From a virus, in the IMG/VR virus record IMGVR_UViG_3300001847_000392, positions 1 through 35,836 of that record: a stretch of DNA of 35,836 bases; one strand, 5' to 3'. Of the stretch, positions 20,675 to 27,859 are shown piece after piece. Within the stretch, counting starts at the first letter, position 1. The number at the start of each line of letters is the position of its first letter. The position numbers and the translations under genes are program-made. The notes below the pieces were generated by a model. It saw only the letters and a program-made list of their open reading frames with translations, did not search any database and was not told the origin of the DNA.

Positions 20675-20860
20675 TCATGATGCTTCTTCGTGATCAGTGT
20701 GTATACGAACTAATTCATCAATTTCAGTTTTATATATTGCATAAGGAAGAAGCATTACATTTCCACAATTACTTTGAATTATGAATGTTTCTCCTTTTTC
20801 AACTTTTTCAAAATATTCATCAAAGTTATTTTGAAGTTCTTCAACTGTGAGAATTTTCAT
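20675..20860 (-). CDS. Phd/YefM-like antitoxin-type protein
   Basis: A 61-residue protein starting M-K-I-L-T-V-E-E-L-Q-N-N-F-D-E-Y-F-E. It matches the DNA-binding half of Phd/YefM proteins: a first strand, a helix with 'N-N-F', then V-E-K-G-E-T-F-I-I-Q-S and V-M-L-L-P-Y. The C-terminal tail, which in true antitoxins covers the toxin, is short (about 20 residues). No Doc or RelE toxin is adjacent. In a phage such a protein might repress its own operon or neutralise a host toxin. The start lies within the end of the preceding gene by 20 bases. Confidence 0.7.
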   Translation of the reverse strand: MKILTVEELQNNFDEYFEKVEKGETFIIQSNCGNVMLLPYAIYKTEIDELVRIHTDHEEAS

Positions 20861-21050
20861 ATACTGCGAGTTCGGAATACTTAATTTGTTCAGGATTCAG
20901 ATTAGCCGTAACAACTTCTAAAACATTCATAAACTGCTTTGAAGTTTCACAATCTACTCTTTTAGAGTTACCTTCATCACTAAAAAGTAGAAAAGATTTC
21001 CTACAGACATCAATTATAATACTTTCCACACATTCTTGAGAATCGCCCAT
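20841..21050 (-). CDS. Hypothetical partner of the Phd-like gene
   Basis: A 69-residue protein starting M-G-D-S-Q-E-C-V-E-S-I-I-I-D-V-C-R-K-S-F. A beta strand pair (F-L-L-F-S-D-E-G-N-S-K-R-V-D-C) is followed by a helix (S-K-Q-F-M-N-V-L-E-V-V). I recall related sequences in cyanophages but no function. It does not resemble known toxins. The first 22 codons of the longer frame run through the hairpin and promoter, so the ATG at 21050 is chosen. It is the first gene of an early-type operon inside the late block. Confidence 0.78.
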   Translation of the reverse strand: MGDSQECVESIIIDVCRKSFLLFSDEGNSKRVDCETSKQFMNVLEVVTANLNPEQIKYSELAVYENSHS

Positions 21051-21076
21051 AAAATCTTTTTTCTGATTACTATCCA

Positions 21077-21106
21077 AGCATAGCACACACCTGAGGCCCC
21101 TGTCAA
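21077..21106 (-). promoter_or_regulatory. Early-type promoter with -35 in a hairpin loop, inside the late region
   Basis: Exact TTGACA (21101-21106) as loop of a 9-bp stem TGAGGCCCC/GGGGCCTCA (21092-21115), spacer of 18, TATGCT (21077-21082). There is no T-run, so the hairpin is a poor terminator. The AACTGGCACA motif is absent here. Confidence 0.7.
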
Positions 21107-21122
21107 GGGGCCTCAAAGCATT

Positions 21123-23051
21123 TTAATTAACAATTCCAAATCTACCTTTCAAAGCATCGAACTTGTTCTTTATCTCCGCATCAGTATAAGACCTTTGGTA
21201 GATTTTGACAAGAGCTACGGAGATATTAGAGTACACAACTTCATCTGTCCACGCAGAGACTTTAACTGTAGTGGTACTAGCAGCTCCAGATGCTATGTTA
21301 CCGATATAAGTTGCAACTCCTACTCCATTCAGATAAAGTGTCGTACTGTTTATATCATTTCTCACAACAGCACCTTGATACCAACTTCCTGTTTTAATTT
21401 GTGGACCAACAAGAGTTGTGTTTCCAATACCAGAAGATACAGTATAAATTAAACAATTTTTAGAAACGCCAGAAAAAATTCCACTTTGCCCATATGAAAC
21501 GCCCAACATATTTGAAGATGTTGAAGATGCATTTATATCTACAATTGTATTTGCATAGTTAAGATATTGACCAAATTGTAGCGATGTATTTGTTGAAGTT
21601 CCAACATTAATTGATTTTGGATTAATATAAACACTTCCGATACCAATTGCAGTAACTGTTGTTCCAGAACCAATAATATTTGACAATATTTTTACATCTT
21701 GTCCAACTGTTATGTTAGTTGTAGTAATTCCAGTAATAACACCAGAAACTGGTGGAACAGTTCCAGCTACAGAAACAACAGTATTAAAACTTCCGCTAGA
21801 AGGAGAACTATTAATTCTAAACCATGTTTCTATCATATAAGTGCTTCCAGCTCCAACAATATTTTGTTGTGCAGTAGTTCTAATTCCAGTTTGAGCATAT
21901 TGATCTGTTCCATTAAATGTCAGATAATTGCCATCGGAATATTGATAAGATGCTGGAGAAGAAGTAGGAAATAGAGTTGCATTGTTTCCATATCCACTTA
22001 GATCATACCATGTAGTTCCTATACCGCTATAAGAATCTGGACTTCCAACATCAAGATATAAAACAAGAGCATCAGCATTTATTGTTACATCAGTATTGAA
22101 ATTCTTAACTGCAGCAATTGCTGCAATATTTTTTGTTTCTCTTGCAGCAATCTGTGCATTAATTTTTTGAATACCCCAAGCAGAAAGTTCTTTTTGAGTT
22201 TTATTATTTTTAATGGTATTCAAATCATTTCTTAAAGAATCTCTTTGAGTTCTTAATGCAATAATTTCATTATATAATAAGCGAATGCTAGTTCCAATTC
22301 CTACACAAGTTGCTGGGGCGTTGGTTCCAGTTGCTCCGCTATAAGTATAAGGTGCAAAAACTCTAGCTGTATGATCACTAGAAATTTCAGATATGTCAAA
22401 TCTACCTACACCTATAGAATCTCCACTCCCATCAGTAGCAATTCCAGTTTTAGATCCATCTTTATTTTTATAAACAACTGGATCTACTAAATTTTTATAT
22501 CCATAACCAGAATAATTACTTGTAAGTCCTATGACTTTATTTGGGTTGAATGGATTTTTGACATTATATCTTACATCGGGACCAGCAAGATATGAATAAA
22601 TACGAAGATTTTCTATATCATTATTAACTGTAATATTTTCTCCAAAAAATGTTTGCACAGTTACACTATTAAAAACGCTAGATGCTATTCCTGGCCAACA
22701 ATTTCTACTTATAGCATCAGAAGACAATGAAATAATTTGCTGTTTTTTTGCGTTAATCTGAGAATTTATGGAAAGAATTTGATCATCTACAGCCTTACAA
22801 AATTGCTGAAGAGTTTGTGCATCATCACCAAATTTATATCTTAAATTAGAATCTATACTTCCAGACACATAATTACTTTGTTGTTCTGTTACATTTTCAA
22901 ATAAAGTTCCATCAGGATTTGTTTTAGCCTCCACAATTGAAAGTGTTTCAGGAGGTTTTACTGTTGTTTGAGGTTCTAACGAACCTTTTAATTGATTTTG
23001 TTCATTCTCAAGAATTTGAATTACATTACTTCTTAAATTTTCATCAATCAT
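21123..23051 (-). CDS. Virion structural protein with C-terminal LamG/concanavalin-like domain
   Basis: A 642-residue protein. Residues 1-330 are a helical and coiled structural part (E-N-E-Q-N-Q-L near 15-21, and R-T-Q-R-D-S-L-R-N-D-L-N-T-I around 267-280). From about 329 a LamG-like lectin sandwich begins: L-V-L-Y-L-D-V-G, W-Y-D-L-S-G-Y-G-N-N-A-T-L, Y-L-T-F-N-G-T-D-Q-Y-A, E-T-W-F-R-I, then T-T-L-Y-L-N-G-V-G and V-A-L-V-K-I-Y-Q-R. A non-canonical stretch of roughly 70-90 residues (around G-I-T-T-T-N-I-T-V-G) splits the sandwich. Such domains bind glycans, so a role in adsorption is inferred. A late promoter lies at 23072. Confidence 0.82.
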   Translation of the reverse strand: MIDENLRSNVIQILENEQNQLKGSLEPQTTVKPPETLSIVEAKTNPDGTLFENVTEQQSNYVSGSIDSNLRYKFGDDAQTLQQFCKAVDDQILSINSQINAKKQQIISLSSDAISRNCWPGIASSVFNSVTVQTFFGENITVNNDIENLRIYSYLAGPDVRYNVKNPFNPNKVIGLTSNYSGYGYKNLVDPVVYKNKDGSKTGIATDGSGDSIGVGRFDISEISSDHTARVFAPYTYSGATGTNAPATCVGIGTSIRLLYNEIIALRTQRDSLRNDLNTIKNNKTQKELSAWGIQKINAQIAARETKNIAAIAAVKNFNTDVTINADALVLYLDVGSPDSYSGIGTTWYDLSGYGNNATLFPTSSPASYQYSDGNYLTFNGTDQYAQTGIRTTAQQNIVGAGSTYMIETWFRINSSPSSGSFNTVVSVAGTVPPVSGVITGITTTNITVGQDVKILSNIIGSGTTVTAIGIGSVYINPKSINVGTSTNTSLQFGQYLNYANTIVDINASSTSSNMLGVSYGQSGIFSGVSKNCLIYTVSSGIGNTTLVGPQIKTGSWYQGAVVRNDINSTTLYLNGVGVATYIGNIASGAASTTTVKVSAWTDEVVYSNISVALVKIYQRSYTDAEIKNKFDALKGRFGIVN

Positions 23052-23070
23052 TTTTCACAACTCATTTTTG

Positions 23071-23943
23071 TTATTTATTTTCAGATGTCAGAGCATCAAT
23101 TTTATTTTGAAGTTCTTCGATTTTTTGATTTAACTCTTGAACGGCAGAAATCAAAATAGGTACAATTTTTTCATATCGAACCATTTTATATGTTTCATCA
23201 TACATTTTTCTTTCACCGACAAGATCTGGAGCAATTTCTTCAACTTCTTGAGCGATTAAACCATATTGCCTCTTTACTTTTCCAGGATAACCGTAAATGT
23301 CTTCTGGCTCTCTAAATCCATCTATAAAAGAAGATGGGCATTTATCTTCCCTCCAATCAAAGCGAACTGGTTTTAATTCTAATACAATATTTAAACCACT
23401 TTCAAATCTTTCAATATTTTTCTTTAAACGAATATCTGATGTTACATCTGGCTCTGTTGAAATTTCAACTCCATGATAAGTCCAATATCCATTCAAATTT
23501 CCACTTATTGATGTAAGATCAATAGAAGGAGAAACAGAACAAGATTCAGGAACTACATCATAAATCATTCCCGTTAAATTATTCTGAAGTGCTGAGTATG
23601 AAATATCAGCGGCTCCCAAATTTATATCAGATCCATTTGTAATATTTGATCCAAGAGTTTCTGTAAGTCCTGTTACAAAAACACCAGACCATCCAGAGAT
23701 TGTTCCAAAAGATCCAATTATATTTGGAATAATTGGATTTCGATTAAATGGATTTTTGAGAAGCCATAGATTGCCACAAATTAACTTTTCCTTTAAAGTA
23801 ACAGAATTACCTTGTTCAATAGTTTCTCCAGTAACTATTACATTACTTCCAAATGTAGTTTCAGTAGCATTGAAAGTTTTTTGACCCTTTACAGGAAAAT
23901 CTGGAAATCCTAGAAATTTTAATATAAGAGAAATAAGACCCAT
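23071..23943 (-). CDS. Tail protein with C-terminal S74 intramolecular chaperone
   Basis: A 290-residue protein ending in a peptidase S74 domain. T-S-D-I-R-L-K-K-N-I gives S169 and K174, five apart as in the Ser/Lys dyad of endosialidase chaperones. F-D-W-R (195-198), G-L-I-A-Q-E-V-E-E-I-A-P (228-239) and the closing coiled coil (E-L-N-Q-K-I-E-E-L-Q-N-K-I) follow. The domain helps a fibre trimerise and then cuts itself off just before S169. The delivered part is only about 168 residues, with a hydrophobic N-terminus (M-G-L-I-S-L-I-L-K-F-L). Coupled to the preceding gene (TAATG). Confidence 0.86.
   Translation of the reverse strand: MGLISLILKFLGFPDFPVKGQKTFNATETTFGSNVIVTGETIEQGNSVTLKEKLICGNLWLLKNPFNRNPIIPNIIGSFGTISGWSGVFVTGLTETLGSNITNGSDINLGAADISYSALQNNLTGMIYDVVPESCSVSPSIDLTSISGNLNGYWTYHGVEISTEPDVTSDIRLKKNIERFESGLNIVLELKPVRFDWREDKCPSSFIDGFREPEDIYGYPGKVKRQYGLIAQEVEEIAPDLVGERKMYDETYKMVRYEKIVPILISAVQELNQKIEELQNKIDALTSENK
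23072..23079 (-). promoter_or_regulatory. T4-type late promoter
   Basis: AATAAATA, seven of eight matches, inside the last codons of the S74 gene and 20 bases before the LamG gene's start. Confidence 0.65.
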
Positions 23944-24509
23944 TAAATTACTCCTCCAGCCGCTGCAAATAAAACTGAAATTAAATCTTGGCCAGTAGTT
24001 ATTTGAGATACTGTATCATAATTATGGGCTAAAGAAAAAGCTCTTTGAAGGAAACTATTATTAACTCCTGTTCCTTTCATAGAAAGATCATCAATTTTAT
24101 CTGAATCTAAAACAATTCTTCCAGATCCAGTATTCAAAGTAATATTTCTTCCCGCTTTTAGTTCTAAATCTTCTCCAGCCTCTATCATTACAGTATGCGC
24201 TCTGATTTTAACTGCACCAGTGCTCATAGCAGTAATTGTTATGTCACCACCACTCATTCCAGTAATACAAATATCAACACCTTCAGAACCTTTATTTCCT
24301 GCAACAATTTCAATACCTTTGTCATTTAAAATGTGATAAGAACCACTTTCAGTAAAAACCTGATTGTGTTGATTATGCTCTTTAGTAAAAGAATATGTAT
24401 GAAAAACTGATGGGGCATCTGCAGCAGGTCTAGGATCATTCGTAGTAATTACGAAATTTGAACCAACACTGATATAATCTCTGGCTTCGTAGTTTAATTT
24501 CTCTGACAT
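23943..24509 (-). CDS. Baseplate spike-like beta-helix protein (gp5 C-terminal-like)
   Basis: A 188-residue protein. Residues about 75-140 carry short strands with D, G and T at regular spacing (I-T-I-T-A-M-S-T-G-A-V-K-I, V-M-I-E-A-G-E-D-L-E-L-K-A-G, N-I-T-L-N-T-G-S-G-R-I-V-L). This is the pattern of the triple-stranded beta helix at the C-terminus of T4 gp5 and VgrG-type spikes. It lies next to the OB-fold hub gene, so together they probably build the central spike that gp5 makes as one protein in T4. The C-terminal 40 residues are hydrophobic. The assignment is by repeat pattern and position. Confidence 0.75.
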   Translation of the reverse strand: MSEKLNYEARDYISVGSNFVITTNDPRPAADAPSVFHTYSFTKEHNQHNQVFTESGSYHILNDKGIEIVAGNKGSEGVDICITGMSGGDITITAMSTGAVKIRAHTVMIEAGEDLELKAGRNITLNTGSGRIVLDSDKIDDLSMKGTGVNNSFLQRAFSLAHNYDTVSQITTGQDLISVLFAAAGGVI

Positions 24510-24514
24510 TTAAA

Positions 24515-26536
24515 TTATATCGGACAATCTATTTGCGTTTGAACTTTAGTTTGTTGTGGAACTGATCCAAATATCGGACTTATGACTCCACCATATCCTG
24601 TATCAGAATTAATAGTAATTCTTGGAAGCCCTGTAACTTCTATAATATTTATCGGTGTAGCAGATATAATTTTTCCATTATCAATTGTTAATTCATATTC
24701 ATTTCCAAAATTATCTGTTGCAGTGTCTCCATTGGAGTAATTAATTCCAGAAGATTGAATTACAGTATCCGTAACTCCACTTGACTGATTGTCTCCTACT
24801 GGATAACCAGTTCCAGGGGTCACAATATAAATGGCTTCAAGTTGACCTTTGTCATTAATTACAGATCTCGCTTTAGCTCCATATCCCAATCCACAATTAT
24901 CACTTATTTCAACAAATGGAGGGAACTTATATCCAGATCCTGCATCAGTAATTGTTGCACCAATAATACTTGCAGTTTGAGATACATTTTGATATAATGT
25001 TGTGTTTTGAATAACAGCTCCGAAGATTGGAGCAGCGGCACCACCTATTCCACCACCACCAAAAATCTTCAATGTAGGTGGTCCGCAGCTTGTGGGAACA
25101 CCAGTGTAGCAAGAATTTATAGAACCTGTAGGTAATGAAGATTTCCCATTGAATAAATCTACAGTAGAATTAATTGCTCCAACAGTATTTTCGATACTTC
25201 CTTTTACTCCAGATATTCCCTGGACAACAGAATCGGCAAGAGATCCCAGATTGTTTAGCTCATTAAATATGTTTTGAATATTAGTATTTCCTGGACTAAC
25301 TGGACCGACACCAACTTTCCATTCTTTTACACCATTACATTTATTATCACTTTGTCCACAATCTAATAAATCTGTAAAAGCAGTCGTAACTTCGCGTAAA
25401 AAACTAGCAACATTAAAAGCTACGCCTAAAATTCCAAGAACTCCATCTAAAGCTGAGGTTAAAGCAGTTGAAACTTGATCTACAACTACATTTAAGACAA
25501 CGCCAATAAATTGTTCGGCAGCGCAAGTGACAAAAGATTCTACATTTTGTATCAAAGAATTTAAAAGTTGCACTATAAGAGTTGCAAGTTCATCCAAAAC
25601 TGCATTTTTTACGCAGACAAGAGCTTTTTCAAGCAATTGAACTGGGGCAATGCAGGCATTCTCTGCTGCACATCCAGCTTTGTGAGCTTCATCTGGTTGC
25701 CCAGTAGCAGCTAAAACAGATCCATAGACTGTAGTATATAAAGCTTGTATTCCTCTTGATATAATTCCAGGATTTTCTTGTGTTCCTACTAGAAAACTTT
25801 CAAGCCTTTTAAACATTTGGGATAATAGCCAACTTAAGGCACCTTTTATAACCTCAGCAGTTTTTCTAATTTGTTGTTCTATTGTTCCTATTTTATTTTC
25901 GGCCTGTTGAATCCACTTAAGCAATTTATCAATTTCAGATTTAATTACTGATTGAGATGTATTTTCACAAGTATTCGCAAGAGGAACTACTGTACCAGTA
26001 CCAGAAAATGCTGTTGGATTACTTGCCGTTGCATTTCTTGGATCAAGTACTGCAGGAGGTTGTTGTGATTGTGGAGTAGCTTCATTTGTATCTGCTCCAG
26101 CTCTCATAGATGGATCTGGTTGAGGTTTATTATCAGTAAATCCAGTAAAAGATACAAAAGGATCTTGATACGAAGAATTCCCCCACTCAGATGTTTTCCC
26201 CAATGTTCCCATAATAATTGGAATTTGGGCATTATCACCATCTAAGAAAAATCCAATTACCAAATCACCTTGATTTACCTTTGGATTTACCCCATAAAAA
26301 GCTGACCCAGATCCTGCAGTTGTGGGCAGCATTATCTGAGCCCAAGGAAGATCATCATTACTTAACTCATTTGGATCTAAAGAATGGTATCCAAGAATTC
26401 TAACCTTAGCTCTGAGACCCCAACCATTTTGATCTGCTTGTTCTTGCCAATATTCAACAGGAGGAATTTGACCAATCCACCAACGAAAACCATCCCTACC
26501 AATAAAATGACTTTGAAATAATGATTGATCTAGCAT
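24515..26536 (-). CDS. gp5-like baseplate hub protein with OB fold
   Basis: A 673-residue protein. Residues 10-115 form the gp5 OB domain: F-I-G-R-D-G-F-R-W-W-I-G-Q-I-P, V-R-I-L-G-Y-H, P-W-A-Q-I-M-L-P-T-T, G-D-L-V-I-G-F-F-L-D-G and P-I-I-M-G-T-L-G. The lysozyme domain of T4 gp5 is missing. A helical middle (about 195-400) with many Cys (C-A-A-E-N-A-C, C-G-Q-S-D-N-K-C) and Gly-rich C-terminal beta modules replace it. Two G-S/T-G-Y units (near 534 and 575) resemble those in the giant fibre. The wall-degrading function seems to be moved to the gene at 27859. Confidence 0.84.
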   Translation of the reverse strand: MLDQSLFQSHFIGRDGFRWWIGQIPPVEYWQEQADQNGWGLRAKVRILGYHSLDPNELSNDDLPWAQIMLPTTAGSGSAFYGVNPKVNQGDLVIGFFLDGDNAQIPIIMGTLGKTSEWGNSSYQDPFVSFTGFTDNKPQPDPSMRAGADTNEATPQSQQPPAVLDPRNATASNPTAFSGTGTVVPLANTCENTSQSVIKSEIDKLLKWIQQAENKIGTIEQQIRKTAEVIKGALSWLLSQMFKRLESFLVGTQENPGIISRGIQALYTTVYGSVLAATGQPDEAHKAGCAAENACIAPVQLLEKALVCVKNAVLDELATLIVQLLNSLIQNVESFVTCAAEQFIGVVLNVVVDQVSTALTSALDGVLGILGVAFNVASFLREVTTAFTDLLDCGQSDNKCNGVKEWKVGVGPVSPGNTNIQNIFNELNNLGSLADSVVQGISGVKGSIENTVGAINSTVDLFNGKSSLPTGSINSCYTGVPTSCGPPTLKIFGGGGIGGAAAPIFGAVIQNTTLYQNVSQTASIIGATITDAGSGYKFPPFVEISDNCGLGYGAKARSVINDKGQLEAIYIVTPGTGYPVGDNQSSGVTDTVIQSSGINYSNGDTATDNFGNEYELTIDNGKIISATPINIIEVTGLPRITINSDTGYGGVISPIFGSVPQQTKVQTQIDCPI

Positions 26537-26542
26537 GGCTAT

Positions 26543-27859
26543 TTACTTTCTTCCGAATGTATCTCTGACTAATTTTAATGCAGTGAAAGAATTAGTCGCA
26601 TTAAAATGATGACGTAACTCTTTAATCATATATAGACCACTTTGGTCTTCATCAAATTCTTTAGCTGTTTCTCTTGAAACTCTTGGGAATAAACATTCGA
26701 TTATATCTCCAGCTCTTAAGTTGGTATTTAATGGAAGAGTAACTTTTAAAATTTGCATGGTCAAATTATTATATCTCATTAATACCTGAGATTGATATTC
26801 AGTCAGATCAGCATTTACATCTTTAGAGATTCCTTTATTTAAAGTTCCAACATCTAAAATTCCAGTAACAATTCTAGTTGATAAAGTTTGTCCAGAACTG
26901 TTTAAAATATCTGGAAAATCAATTATTTCTTTACCAAGATTACTGATATTATTAGCATAATCACTATATCTAAAAATTCTTTTAGATGGTTCAGTAATAG
27001 TAGCATTTAAAGGGTTAAAAAAGTATCTAGTATTTGAATATGTCCCTAGTCTCATTTTTTCTAACAAATTTTGATTTCTTTCTATAGAATAGTTCAAAAT
27101 TTTTAAATCATTATCTACTTTTTTATTTTCGGAATCGTATGATTCTGCAGTTTCTGAAAATATAAAAGTTTCTTTTTTTGTTTGCTCATTCAATAAATCA
27201 ATTGATCTAAATTGAAATCCATCGATTGTTTGATAAAAGAAAAATCCTGCTGTACCACTTTTAGATTTTTCTGGAACACTTTTTGAAGCTAACCATGTTA
27301 AAACTGAAAATGGCTTTTTGAGAGTTCCAATAAAAGAATACTTATTTGATGTTTTATCTATTGTTCCAATTTTACTTGCTTTCAAAATATCTGTTGATAT
27401 TTTATTAACAGTTTCATGAATAGGTAATTCATATTTTTTTCCAACTCTGGTAGTTTCATTTGTAATTGCTTCTCTAGGTGCTAAATTAAGAGTAAATGAT
27501 TCTTTATTAGTGCTAATAATTGCATCACTTATGCTAGAGACATATAAATGACTTTTAGGATCTGAAGAAAGATCTAATCCCAGATTTCTTAAACTATTTC
27601 CTGCAATTTTTATTTCAACTTTTTCACCACCTCTTAATGGAAGACCAGTATAAAGTCCTTGAGGATTATTATTTTTACTGTCTTTGCCTATAATTACATT
27701 TCCAGTATTAACAACTCTAATTTTTGCTGTAATAATTGGAGAAAAAACGTCTTCATAATAATCAATTTGCACACAACCACTAGTAATATCTACAGTTCTA
27801 GCAGATTGATCGTTAGAAGTAATTACAACTTTCTCGAATGGAGATCTTTTAATTGACAT
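26543..27859 (-). CDS. gp27-like baseplate hub protein
   Basis: A 438-residue protein placed between the gp5-like hub and the wall-hydrolase gene. It opens S-P-F-E-K-V-V-I-T-S-N-D with a beta-rich first third (V-D-I-T-S-G-C-V-Q-I-D-Y-Y-E-D), has an alpha/beta middle, and ends with a barrel-like part (L-R-A-G-D-I-I-E-C-L-F-P) and S-G-L-Y-M-I-K-E-L-R-H-H-F. 'G-D-x-I-x-x-x-F-P' followed by 'G-x-Y-x-I-x-x-x-x-H' is typical of gp27/VgrG hub domains, which form the trimer ring under the tail tube. I infer gp27 from this and from gene order; sequence identity to T4 is not evident. Confidence 0.72.
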   Translation of the reverse strand: MSIKRSPFEKVVITSNDQSARTVDITSGCVQIDYYEDVFSPIITAKIRVVNTGNVIIGKDSKNNNPQGLYTGLPLRGGEKVEIKIAGNSLRNLGLDLSSDPKSHLYVSSISDAIISTNKESFTLNLAPREAITNETTRVGKKYELPIHETVNKISTDILKASKIGTIDKTSNKYSFIGTLKKPFSVLTWLASKSVPEKSKSGTAGFFFYQTIDGFQFRSIDLLNEQTKKETFIFSETAESYDSENKKVDNDLKILNYSIERNQNLLEKMRLGTYSNTRYFFNPLNATITEPSKRIFRYSDYANNISNLGKEIIDFPDILNSSGQTLSTRIVTGILDVGTLNKGISKDVNADLTEYQSQVLMRYNNLTMQILKVTLPLNTNLRAGDIIECLFPRVSRETAKEFDEDQSGLYMIKELRHHFNATNSFTALKLVRDTFGRK

